From assembly GCA_031935845.1 (NCBI GenBank), contig JAJBWA010000026.1, positions 1 through 64,000 of the forward strand: a stretch of 64,000 bases of DNA. The letters run 5' to 3'. Below are positions 7,947 through 16,003 of the stretch, piece by piece. Made by a program: the position numbers and the translations under genes. The notes under the pieces were generated by a model. It was not told the origin of the DNA. It did not search any database and was given only the letters and a program-made list of their open reading frames with translations. Each line of letters begins with the position of its first letter. Positions within the stretch are counted from its first letter, which is position 1. This stretch comes from UBA9732 sp031935845 (GTDB lineage: Bacteria; Spirochaetota; Spirochaetia; Sphaerochaetales; Sphaerochaetaceae).

Positions 7947-8828
7947 CTAATTATACTCTATCCTATCGACTGTCCTGTTGTCCTGTCTGTAATAGACCGT
8001 GGCAATCTTCCTGCCGTCCCTGTAGAGGTACTGGACGTTTCCTCCGGTCCTGTACTCGGTCAGGCTGACAAGCACTTCATTCTCATAGACAAGCTTCTCG
8101 AATGCCTTGCCGTCCCTGTAGTTCTCGACGCTCCTTATTGCTCCGTCGGTAGTCTCGATCCATGCCAGCGTCCTGTCCTCATAGTAGTATTCGGAAAGAA
8201 CCCCATCCTGTTCCACTGACTTCAGAAGACCTGAGGGACTGTAGACAAACACGGTCCCGTTCTTCCCGTACCTTATGGATCCGTCCTCAAGGACCTCATA
8301 GTCCCCGCCTACCACCAGGTCAGCTGCAATCTGCTGCAGGAGCTCATCATCCTGGAAGGTGTAGGAATCGGAAACGAACCTTACCGACTCTCCTTCCCTG
8401 ACGGCCATCAGTGAACCGTCGGCCGAGCTTCTGAGGAAGAACGTGATGTCCGAAACCTGGGAATCCGTACCTCTTGAACAGAAGGCAAGATGCCCGTCCA
8501 CGTATCCGTAGTTGGTCACGTTTCCGTCGGAATCGGACTCGGTTGTCAGAAGGCCCTTGCTGTAGACCCTGGTGACGGTCCTGCCCCCGTCCATCTCCGT
8601 CTCTGTCTCAATTATGTCGTCTCCGGTCCTGACGCGCTCGGTCCTCCTGATGGCCTTCCCGTCAAGGTAAAGGACCTCTACATCTCCTTTCTCTTCAAGA
8701 GAATAACCTGTGGCGGTGATTTCCTGAACAAGAGAAATCTTCTGTCCCAGTGCATTGGAAGTATAGGTCAGTGCGCTTATGGAGAACAGAGTCACTAGAG
8801 ATAGGATCAGGACAAAGACTCTCTTCAT
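7947..8828 (-). CDS. Exported protein with repeated Tyr/Asp/Gly strands
   Basis: 293 residues with a clear signal peptide (MKRVFVLILSLVTLFSISAL). There is no lipobox Cys, so it is probably soluble in the periplasm. The mature part consists of recurring units of about 20 residues with a Y-x-x-D/E-G or YLDGK pattern (VLYLDGKAIRR, YGYVDGHLAF, QYLYRDGRKI). This resembles the antiparallel strand repeats of MORN/YD-like proteins. No catalytic motif is visible. Its ATG overlaps the ftsY stop and it precedes lolC by three bases. It may therefore act in envelope or lipoprotein assembly with the Lol system; this is inference from position only. Confidence 0.65.
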   Translation of the reverse strand: MKRVFVLILSLVTLFSISALTYTSNALGQKISLVQEITATGYSLEEKGDVEVLYLDGKAIRRTERVRTGDDIIETETEMDGGRTVTRVYSKGLLTTESDSDGNVTNYGYVDGHLAFCSRGTDSQVSDITFFLRSSADGSLMAVREGESVRFVSDSYTFQDDELLQQIAADLVVGGDYEVLEDGSIRYGKNGTVFVYSPSGLLKSVEQDGVLSEYYYEDRTLAWIETTDGAIRSVENYRDGKAFEKLVYENEVLVSLTEYRTGGNVQYLYRDGRKIATVYYRQDNRTVDRIEYN

Positions 8829-9685
8829 TCACCCAGTCCGGCCAGTGTGGTCAGGAACTCCTCCTTGTCAAACACGTGGATGTCGTCATAATGCTCGCCG
8901 GTTCCGATGAATGCCACCGGAATACCTATCTGCACCAGAGCACCTGCCTTTGCGGCCGAATCATATTTGGTGAGGATCAGGGCATCGATGCCTACGGCCT
9001 CGTTGAATATCTGCGCCTGGCTGATGGAGTTCTGGCCTGTTGTGGCGTCGATCACGAGTATCTTCTTGTAGTTCTCAGGCTTGATGCGGTTGCGGATGAC
9101 CTTGTCTATCTTCTGGAGCTCACGGACCAGATTCTCCTTGTTGTGCATTCGTCCGGCCGTGTCACAGAGAATGAGGTTGTCACCGCGGGCCTGTGCGCTT
9201 GAAATGGCATCGTAGATTACGGCACCGGGGTCACTTCCGTTCTCCTGACGCACGATCCTTGTTCCCGTGCGCTGGGCATGGAGCTCAAGCTGGTCTATTG
9301 CTGCGGCCCTGAAGGTGTCGCCTGCGGCCATGACCACTTTATAGCCTTTATCCTTATAATAGGTTGCCAGTTTGGCGATTGAAGTAGTCTTGCCTACTCC
9401 GTTGACACCGAGCACGAGATATACGTTGAGTTCGTTCCTGTCGGGAAGAAGCTCCGTACCGTTGATCTTGTCTTCAAGAAGCTCCCTGACTATGCTCAGG
9501 AATTCCTCTTCAGTCTTCGGCTTTCTGGCATTCACCTCGTCGCTGATCATCATGGCGTTCCTTGCGCCGAAATCACCTTCTATCAGAAGGTCCTCGAGAT
9601 TATCGAAGAACGACTGGTCCAGTGTTTTCCTGAAACCGCTGAAAAGTGCCTTGAGCTTTGCTCCGATACCGAATTTGAGACCCAT
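8825..9685 (-). CDS. ftsY: Signal recognition particle receptor FtsY
   Basis: 286 residues, a short FtsY without a long acidic N-terminal A domain. The N domain occupies about 1-85. The G domain has GVNGVGKTTSIAKLA (G1, about 101), DTAGR (G3, about 186) and TKYD (G4, about 247). It docks SRP-bound ribosomes at the membrane by forming a GTPase twin with Ffh, which is encoded elsewhere in this window. The start at 9685 (MGLKFG) has an AGGGGATT site; the frame opens further upstream but that part overlaps the preceding gene. Confidence 0.95.
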   Translation of the reverse strand: MGLKFGIGAKLKALFSGFRKTLDQSFFDNLEDLLIEGDFGARNAMMISDEVNARKPKTEEEFLSIVRELLEDKINGTELLPDRNELNVYLVLGVNGVGKTTSIAKLATYYKDKGYKVVMAAGDTFRAAAIDQLELHAQRTGTRIVRQENGSDPGAVIYDAISSAQARGDNLILCDTAGRMHNKENLVRELQKIDKVIRNRIKPENYKKILVIDATTGQNSISQAQIFNEAVGIDALILTKYDSAAKAGALVQIGIPVAFIGTGEHYDDIHVFDKEEFLTTLAGLGE

Positions 9686-9695
9686 ATTCAATCCC

Positions 9696-10928
9696 CTATG
9701 GTGCAATATATTCTGTCTGTCTGTAATAATCCACAAGACTGCCGATCAGGTCCGCAAACGATACCGTCAGCGCAGCTGTGGCCACCGTATCCATGGCTCC
9801 GAGGAAACTGCTGGAACCGTCGTTGAGTGTCTTCATGGCGATCTTTGTACCGAACACCATGAGACAGATTGCAAAACGCGTATAGAACCCGTCCTTGGTG
9901 CTCCTGAGAAGATTCTCGTCAGACATCCACTCGGGTTTGAGCGATATGCTTATGCTCTGCGTCTCCTTGAGTATTCCGACCGTCTTTCCGGCATATCCCG
10001 GAGCCGTCAGCCTCAATGAAGAAGGAATCACGTAATTGTCCAGCGTCAGCGGTGTAAGACCCAACGGCACTCCGTCAACCAGAACCTGCGCCTGAGGATC
10101 CGTAGTTATCTCCAGACCGGAATACCTCGAATCCTTCATGGACGCATTGACGGAAGACAAGGTGTTTCCCGCAAGATCGGTTGCAAAAGTCCTGTCCTGC
10201 TTTCCCTGTGCGCTCAGATGTATGACATGACGGCCTTCCGTCGTCATGATGCATCCGTCCAGGCTGTCTACCTCGGTTCCGTCTACCTCCACGACAGTTC
10301 CGACTGCAAGATCCTCAAGCATGACCAGCGCAGGAGCACTGTTCATGAAGAAGCCTGCAACCGAAAGCGCCGCATTTACCGGGAACCTGTCGGAATCCGT
10401 GGATACTATCTGATACACGAGACTGACAGAATCGGAACCGTATTCGTATGCATACAGGGAAAGGAGCCTGAAACCCTGGTAGTAATCAGACACCGGCATG
10501 ATGATGAGATCTGCGCCTGTGGTGTCACAGACATACTCCAGCAGGACAATATCCTTCTCCATGGCCGCAACGTCGAAAAGCAGGCCCTGTGAGTTCACGA
10601 GAGTAACCGGAAACGGCTTGCCGGACGGCTGCACTGCCTCCGGTCCTTTCTGATACTTCACCTGAGCCGCAGAAACCTTTTCGGCATTCTCCGAGGCATA
10701 GGCCGACTTCAGTTCCTGTCCCAATGCATTGAGCTGATCCAGATCCTGACGCAGCATCATGATCTCCCACGTATCCTGGTCGAATTCCTTTTCGGGAAAG
10801 AAACCGAGGATGAAGGACTCCACCTCGCTGTTCTGCGGATATACAAGCACGTCGTATGTTGCATCGGCTGCCGACAAGGCCGCAGAGAAAGCAAAGATGA
10901 GCATCAGGGTGATGAGGAGACGTCTCAA
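9696..10928 (-). CDS. PEGA-domain exported protein
   Basis: 410 residues with an N-terminal signal peptide (about 1-20, ending AALSAAD). A middle region has no recognised fold. A PEGA domain follows around residues 265-320 (ITTDPQAQVLVDGVPLGLTP), and a hydrophobic segment lies near the C-terminus (residues 345-385). PEGA domains are beta-sandwich modules found in envelope proteins. The start is a TTG immediately after the prfB stop TAA, with AGGAG seven bases upstream. Such proteins are common in spirochaetes; the exact role is unknown. Confidence 0.72.
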   Translation of the reverse strand: MRRLLITLMLIFAFSAALSAADATYDVLVYPQNSEVESFILGFFPEKEFDQDTWEIMMLRQDLDQLNALGQELKSAYASENAEKVSAAQVKYQKGPEAVQPSGKPFPVTLVNSQGLLFDVAAMEKDIVLLEYVCDTTGADLIIMPVSDYYQGFRLLSLYAYEYGSDSVSLVYQIVSTDSDRFPVNAALSVAGFFMNSAPALVMLEDLAVGTVVEVDGTEVDSLDGCIMTTEGRHVIHLSAQGKQDRTFATDLAGNTLSSVNASMKDSRYSGLEITTDPQAQVLVDGVPLGLTPLTLDNYVIPSSLRLTAPGYAGKTVGILKETQSISISLKPEWMSDENLLRSTKDGFYTRFAICLMVFGTKIAMKTLNDGSSSFLGAMDTVATAALTVSFADLIGSLVDYYRQTEYIAP

Positions 10929-12033
10929 TTACTGCTCCTGGCTCCATCTGAGGAACGATTCGATGAAATTGTCTATGTCTCCGTCCATGACGGCCTGGAT
11001 GTTTCCGGTCTGCTCGCCGGTCCTGGCATCCTTGACCATGGTGTAAGGCTGGAAGACATAGCTTCTGATCTGGGAGCCCCAGGCGATGTCCTTCTTCTCG
11101 ATTGCCTCTGCAGCATGCTCTTCCTCCAGCTTCTGGCTGTAGTATTCATACAGACGGCTGCGGAGCATCTTGAAGGCCTTGTCCTTGTTCATGATCTGGG
11201 AACGCTCGTTCTGACACTGGACGACTATACCGGTAGGATAATGGGTGATCCTGACTGCGGAGTCCGTCTTGTTGACGTGCTGTCCGCCGGCACCGCCTGC
11301 CCTGTAGGTATCGATCCTGATGTCTTCCGGCTTTATCTCGATGTCGATGTTGTCATCGACTACCGGTGAAGTATAGACGGATGAGAACGATGTATGACGC
11401 CTTGCGTTGGAGTCGAACGGCGAAATCCTGACAAGACGGTGGACGCCGGCCTCGCCTTTCAGATAACCGAAGGCATACGGTCCGGTGACCTGGATGGTCA
11501 CGCTCTTGTAGCCGCCCTCGTCTTCCAGGGTGTCCAGTATTTCGGTCTTGAACTTGTGGCGTTCGCACCATCTGAGGTACATGCGCATGAGCATTGACGT
11601 CCAGTCACATGCTTCGGTACCGCCTGCACCTGCGTGGATGGTCAGGAACACATCGCCCTTGTCGTACTTTCCGTTGAGGAGTGTCTTGAGCTTGAGCGGT
11701 CTGTACTCGGATTCGATTTCAAGGATCCTTGCATCGACTTCAGCTGCATATTCCTCGTTTCCGTCGTCCTCTTCCTCATACAGCTCGATCAGGTCATAGG
11801 TCTCGTCTATGTCCTTGAGGAGTTTCTCAAACGGGAGGAGAACGTCTTTGATTGCATTTATCTGTGCGAAAACCGCGTCTGACTTCTGTTTGTCGCCCCA
11901 GAAATCAGGCTCCAATGTCTGCTTTTCAAGCTCTGAAAGTCTAGTACGTAACCCTTCCGGGTCAAAGTCCCCTCCAGATAGCCTGGGATTCGGTCTTCAG
12001 CTGCTCAAGAAGTGCTCTGTTCTGTAGTGTCAT
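10929..12033 (-). CDS. prfB: Peptide chain release factor 2, with programmed +1 frameshift
   Basis: The gene starts at the ATG at 12033 with a strong GGAG site. It reads 23 codons to an in-frame TGA (11964..11962), then shifts +1 and continues to 10929. The total is about 367 residues, the normal RF2 length. The main frame contains the RF2 recognition tripeptide SPF (in RISPFDSNA) and the GGQ peptidyl-hydrolysis motif (GGAGGQHVNK). RF2 reads UGA and UAA. The frameshift makes synthesis depend on RF2 scarcity. The first 29 bases overlap the 3' end of the GH57-like gene. A caller ignoring the shift would start at the TTG at 11915. Confidence 0.96.
11961..11975 (-). promoter_or_regulatory. RF2 autoregulatory frameshift site
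   Basis: The minus strand reads GGAGG, three bases, then CTT TGA C. This is the canonical arrangement: an internal Shine-Dalgarno three bases before the slippery CUU, an in-frame UGA, then C. After the shift the frame reads L-D-P-E-G-L-R. Confidence 0.95.
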
Positions 12034-13816
12034 TGTGTTTCTCCTTACGCTTCTCTGTCCTGAAACCTATAGAGAGCCTTGCGACCTCATCAGGTCCGAG
12101 TGAGAGCTTTTTCTGAATTCTCAATTGAGTATACTCATAAAACGACTTGTCTCCAAGCCAAGTATGTGCCTTTTGCATGAAATCGCTTCTGGAGACCTCG
12201 GCCTCCTCACCGAATACGAAAGACACGCTGAACGGACAGCATCTGTCGGATACCGTCACACTCTGTGTGAGGCAGTTTCCGCCGTCCTCAATCACGCCCT
12301 CCGGACATGAGACCTCGCATTCGCACGGCAGCGCCAGGTTGATGGTGTTCATGTATGTGAATCCGTTGAGAGGAGAGTCGGACAGATTCTCGATCTCGAT
12401 CTCCAAGATCAGCGTGGACTGTCTGAACTTGTACCTCTTGGTCAGGTTCACCTGGTTCTTGCCCAGAAGGAGCGCCGGAGCCTTTGCAAAGAAATCCGTC
12501 CGCCTCTTGTCCAGGGAAGTCACCTCATAGGGCTTGGCGGCAAGCTTCATTTCCTTTGAAGTCTTGTCGTTTATGAAGGAATCGGCAAACAGGCCGTCTC
12601 CGCTGTGGAATGCAAGATCCGTCAAGGCAGACGGGATGATGTACCGGCTGAGGACGGCTCCTCTGTGGCTGAGGTACGTTATGTTGGACTTTCCGGCTAT
12701 CAGGGACTCGGGAATCCTGTCGAAATCGATGTCGGTCTCCTCGGGTATGACCATGTTGGAAATCCTGGAAAGCAGGACCTCCATCTCGCATGAGTATCTG
12801 TTGACGCTCCTGTGGATGGCCGGGTTACCGCACTCGTCCGGGAAATAGAGACTGGAAGAGCTGGCCTTCATCAGAATCTGGTCCATGTTCTTGCGGTCCT
12901 CTATCAGCCTCTTGCTGTCACGGACCGTCTCCCTGAGCATGTTCACCAGACCGTAGTTCCTCGAGAACTTTGGATTCTCGTAGATCAGCTGGTTGATTGA
13001 AGTCAGCTTCCCTATCCTGAAATCCCTGCCGTAGATTCCACCGGGCAGATAATGGGTACGGGCAATCTCGTTCTCGGACAGATAGATGCCGGGAAGCGTA
13101 CAGCGGTTGCCCATCACGTCGAAGATTACCTTGAAGACATCTGAAGATCCTTCCGTTCCCATCAGCTGGTCCAGATTCAGCATTATGGTGCTGATGGAGC
13201 TTGTGTTCTCCGATGCCATCTTCCTGATGTTGGAAAGGTATTTCTCAAGCGTTGTCGATGAGTTGTACAGATCTGCAGTCTCCTTGCTGTAGCGGTCGTC
13301 TATGGGGAACACCAGAGCCTGCTTGCCCATCTCTTCCGTGTAGAACGGCCTTGTGGCCTCCGTCATTCCGGAGACCTGGTTGTATGTGGAGACCACTATG
13401 TAATCCAGACCTGCAAGGCTCACCGCAGGAACGGTGGTGGGATTGAATACCTGATTGTAGAACCAGAGTCCCCTGGGCTTCCTTGAGAAATTCTTCCTGA
13501 TGTACGTGGTTGTCTTCTCGATCTGGGCCGTCCTCTCATGGGTCGGAATAAGTGAAAGGACAACGTCATAGTAGCTGGATGACAGGATCTCGAGCTGGCC
13601 TTTCCTGCACAGGTCGTTGATCAGCATGTTTACTTCCGGGTGGTTCTGCTCAAGATACTCGAACTCCGAGATGCCCAGACGGAACAGGAGCTTGAGGCTG
13701 CTGTTGCGGTAGACCATGGTGAGAAGAGGCTTGAGCTGACGTGACAGCAGGGTCTCGTATTCCTCCCGTGAGGAACCGAAAGGCAACTGACTGTATGCAC
13801 CCAAAATGTATTCCAT
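12005..13816 (-). CDS. GH57-like glycoside hydrolase homologue, probably catalytically inactive
   Basis: 603 residues. It aligns by eye to GH57 4-alpha-glucanotransferases: KGQLEILSSSYYDVVLSLIP near 72-91, YIVVSTYN near 139, PIDDRYS near 171, then a beta-rich C-terminal half. The catalytic motifs are altered. The family H-x-H-Q-P start reads YSQLP, the W-L-T-E-R nucleophile motif reads W-F-Y-N-Q (N121 for Glu), and the H-D-D acid/base motif reads L-N-L (N214). The fold is therefore probably kept without glycosyl transfer activity. It could be a glucan-binding or regulatory protein. It is first in the prfB-ftsY-lol unit, with a promoter overlapping that of the divergent P-loop gene. Confidence 0.7.
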   Translation of the reverse strand: MEYILGAYSQLPFGSSREEYETLLSRQLKPLLTMVYRNSSLKLLFRLGISEFEYLEQNHPEVNMLINDLCRKGQLEILSSSYYDVVLSLIPTHERTAQIEKTTTYIRKNFSRKPRGLWFYNQVFNPTTVPAVSLAGLDYIVVSTYNQVSGMTEATRPFYTEEMGKQALVFPIDDRYSKETADLYNSSTTLEKYLSNIRKMASENTSSISTIMLNLDQLMGTEGSSDVFKVIFDVMGNRCTLPGIYLSENEIARTHYLPGGIYGRDFRIGKLTSINQLIYENPKFSRNYGLVNMLRETVRDSKRLIEDRKNMDQILMKASSSSLYFPDECGNPAIHRSVNRYSCEMEVLLSRISNMVIPEETDIDFDRIPESLIAGKSNITYLSHRGAVLSRYIIPSALTDLAFHSGDGLFADSFINDKTSKEMKLAAKPYEVTSLDKRRTDFFAKAPALLLGKNQVNLTKRYKFRQSTLILEIEIENLSDSPLNGFTYMNTINLALPCECEVSCPEGVIEDGGNCLTQSVTVSDRCCPFSVSFVFGEEAEVSRSDFMQKAHTWLGDKSFYEYTQLRIQKKLSLGPDEVARLSIGFRTEKRKEKHNDTTEQSTS

Positions 13817-13819
13817 GAC

Positions 13820-13848
13820 TGTTCATGATATAAGAATTAGGGTAAGAT
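13820..13848 (+). promoter_or_regulatory. Candidate leaderless promoter for the 13855 gene
   Basis: TGTTCA (13820-13825, weak -35), a 17 bp spacer and TAAGAT (13843-13848). The ATG at 13855 follows after six bases. The TAA of the -10 is an in-frame stop. Confidence 0.4.
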
Positions 13849-13853
13849 TTGAA
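13825..13853 (-). promoter_or_regulatory. Candidate promoter for the GH57-like gene
   Basis: Minus-strand TTCAAA (13853..13848), a 17 bp spacer and TATCAT (13830..13825). The ATG at 13816 comes eight bases after the -10 with no Shine-Dalgarno. It overlaps the divergent promoter on the other strand almost completely, so the two are likely mutually exclusive. Confidence 0.4.
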
Positions 13854-13854
13854 T

Positions 13855-14733
13855 ATGGGTTTGCCTGCTTTTGTCACTAATTTCATCGCAAATTTCAAGA
13901 ATCCCACAGTCAAGGTTTATGCCCTTGTGGGAAGAAGCGGCACGGGAAAGAGCTTCCGTGCCCAGCTTGTCGCGGACAAATACCATATCCCCCTCATTGT
14001 TGATGACGGACTTCTGATCAAGAACGACAGGATCGTTGCAGGAAAGAGCGCCAAGCAGGAATCCAACTTCCTAACCGCAGTCAAGCGCGCCCTGTTCCAG
14101 GATCCGGAGCACTACAAGGAAGTGATGAACGCCCTACAGACGGAGCGTTTCCGCAAGATCCTGATAATCGGAACATCGGACAAGATGGCGGCAAAGATCG
14201 CACACAGGCTCAACCTCCCTGATCCGTCACAGATCATCCACATAGAGGATATCGCGACAAAAGACGAGATAGACACGGCCATGCGCATCCGTTACTCGGA
14301 GGGCAAACATGTCATTCCGGTGTCTCCGCTGCAGATCACGCGCAGCTACCCTTCCATCGTCTATGATTCCATCAAGGTCGGTCTGCAGAAACGTCTTGCC
14401 TTCCTTCCGTTCATAAAGAAGGTCCAGACAGTCGAGAAGACGCTTGTATGTCCCGAGTTCAGCAAGCAGGAAGAGACCGCAATAAGCGAAGCCGCCATCA
14501 CACAGATGGTCACGCACTGCCTGACGGAATACGAGGAGACCATGAAGGTCAGCAAGGTTACGTTCACTTACGGAGCCGAAGGCTATGACCTTGAAATCCT
14601 CATCAGGACGCCTCAGGTCATCTCAGGCATGATGGTTGCCGAACTCGAGGAATACATTGCCGATTCACTTGAGAAATACGGCGGAATCCTGATACACAAG
14701 GTCAGACTGACCGCGCAGGCCTGGAGTGTCTGA
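13855..14733 (+). CDS. P-loop ATPase-like protein, unknown function
   Basis: 292 residues. A Walker A GRSGTGKS lies at about 26-33. It is followed by ADKYHIPLIVDDGLLIKNDR, which resembles the start of a small kinase or regulator fold. A region of about 110 residues (170-292) ends in alternating beta/alpha segments reminiscent of small Asp23-like domains, but this is not certain. No Walker B DEAD/DExx is obvious. The start is ATG 13855 or TTG 13849; TAA at 13843 blocks anything further up. It faces the GH57-like gene from overlapping promoters and its 3' end overlaps pcnB by 32 bp on the opposite strand. Confidence 0.6.
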   Translation: MGLPAFVTNFIANFKNPTVKVYALVGRSGTGKSFRAQLVADKYHIPLIVDDGLLIKNDRIVAGKSAKQESNFLTAVKRALFQDPEHYKEVMNALQTERFRKILIIGTSDKMAAKIAHRLNLPDPSQIIHIEDIATKDEIDTAMRIRYSEGKHVIPVSPLQITRSYPSIVYDSIKVGLQKRLAFLPFIKKVQTVEKTLVCPEFSKQEETAISEAAITQMVTHCLTEYEETMKVSKVTFTYGAEGYDLEILIRTPQVISGMMVAELEEYIADSLEKYGGILIHKVRLTAQAWSV

Positions 14734-15889
14734 CCGATCTTGGCGGATTGCCGCTCTTCCTTCTTCTTGACGTCTTCTGCGTTCCAGTTGCGGATTCATT
14801 CTTCTTTTTCTCTGCAGATTCAGGATTGCGGTGTCTGATTGCACCTTTGGGAACGCGTAGTCCGGACTCGGTCATGAACATGGCAGCTGCGGACTCGATC
14901 TCGTAGTTGGGAGGCGTAATGGGGCTGAGCAGGATCTTGATCTGCCTCAGGATGTCGTTGAAGACTTCCATCGGGGTACCCATGGATCTGTCTACCGATA
15001 TGAACGGACGGACCAGACTCAGATACATCTCCGCCTTGGTCACGGTCACGGAAGGATCTTCCTTGGCCTGATTGACTTTCCGGTCAAGTACACTCAGGGA
15101 ATCGAACATCTGCGGGAACGATGCGTAGACCGAGATTGCAGGGAGAATGTAGACAAGCAGCTTGTATGAGTTCAGGCGTCTGAATATCTGGCAGCTGTCA
15201 CCGCAGGCAAGGATCTTGTTCACCTCTTCCGTCATTCTTGACGTGCTCACGCCTTCAAGGCGCGGAGCGTTGTGCCTTATGGCCACGGAAAGCCTGAACG
15301 GAATCCTGAAACCCGTGGTCACGGAGTACTTGACGGCACGCACCATGCGCACCGGGTCTTCCTCGAACGTCCTGTTCAGAGGAATGAGCGATACTATCTT
15401 CCTGTCGCGGAAATCATCGAGTGCATTGTTGAAGTCGATCAGGTTCTCCTTGATAGGATCGTAGTACAGGCTGTTGATGGAAAAGTCACGCCGCGTGCAG
15501 TCCTCCTCGATGGTTCCGTACTCGTTGTCGTTGGAGGATTCATGCTCCTTGGTGCTCCTGAATGTGGAGACCTCTATGATTTCGTTTCCGAATGTGATGT
15601 GGACCAGCCTGAAACGCCTGCCGATGATCCTGGAGTTGTAGAAAAGTTTGTGGACCTGACGCGGGGACGCCGATGTGGCGACATCGAAATCCTTGGGCTG
15701 TCTGCCCAGGATCATGTCCCTGACGGCTCCGCCTACCAGATAGCTCTCGTAGCCTGCAGAATTGAGTTTCTTTATGACGTTGACGGCGTTCCTGCTTATC
15801 AGGCTGCTGTCTATCCTGTTCTCTTCCCGCGAATAGACACGTGCAACCGCATCCAGTCCGCCGGATCCCTTCTTGTATCTGACCAACAT
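14702..15889 (-). CDS. pcnB: Poly(A) polymerase / CCA transferase-family nucleotidyltransferase (PcnB-type)
   Basis: 395 residues. The class II nucleotidyltransferase head has LVGGAVRDMILGR (about 50-62) and the catalytic DFD in PKDFDVATSA. It continues with RRDFSINSLYYDP and the primer-binding EDPVRMVRAVKY. There is no HD domain. The C-terminus is a basic tail rich in Arg, Ser and Pro (RRRKSGNPP and onward), as in PcnB proteins that bind RNA. It probably adds 3' poly(A) tails that mark RNA for decay, complementing the HD-domain CCA enzyme at 28096. Convergent overlap with the P-loop gene is 32 bp. Confidence 0.8.
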   Translation of the reverse strand: MLVRYKKGSGGLDAVARVYSREENRIDSSLISRNAVNVIKKLNSAGYESYLVGGAVRDMILGRQPKDFDVATSASPRQVHKLFYNSRIIGRRFRLVHITFGNEIIEVSTFRSTKEHESSNDNEYGTIEEDCTRRDFSINSLYYDPIKENLIDFNNALDDFRDRKIVSLIPLNRTFEEDPVRMVRAVKYSVTTGFRIPFRLSVAIRHNAPRLEGVSTSRMTEEVNKILACGDSCQIFRRLNSYKLLVYILPAISVYASFPQMFDSLSVLDRKVNQAKEDPSVTVTKAEMYLSLVRPFISVDRSMGTPMEVFNDILRQIKILLSPITPPNYEIESAAAMFMTESGLRVPKGAIRHRNPESAEKKKNESATGTQKTSRRRKSGNPPRSVRHSRPARSV

Positions 15890-16003
15890 ATGTTCGAATT
15901 TCTTCCGACCGTTGAAAAAAACGCTTTTTTTGTATAGAAAGTATTACATCAGATTTCGGATAAAAAAACAACACTGATGCCGCGTGCATCACCAGAGGTG
16001 GAT

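Noticed and set aside
15912..15931. A7-CG-CT7-like palindrome upstream of pcnB and hisS as a terminator
   Set aside because: It sits before two divergent genes, not after one, and has only an A-T stem; more likely a flexible promoter-region sequence.
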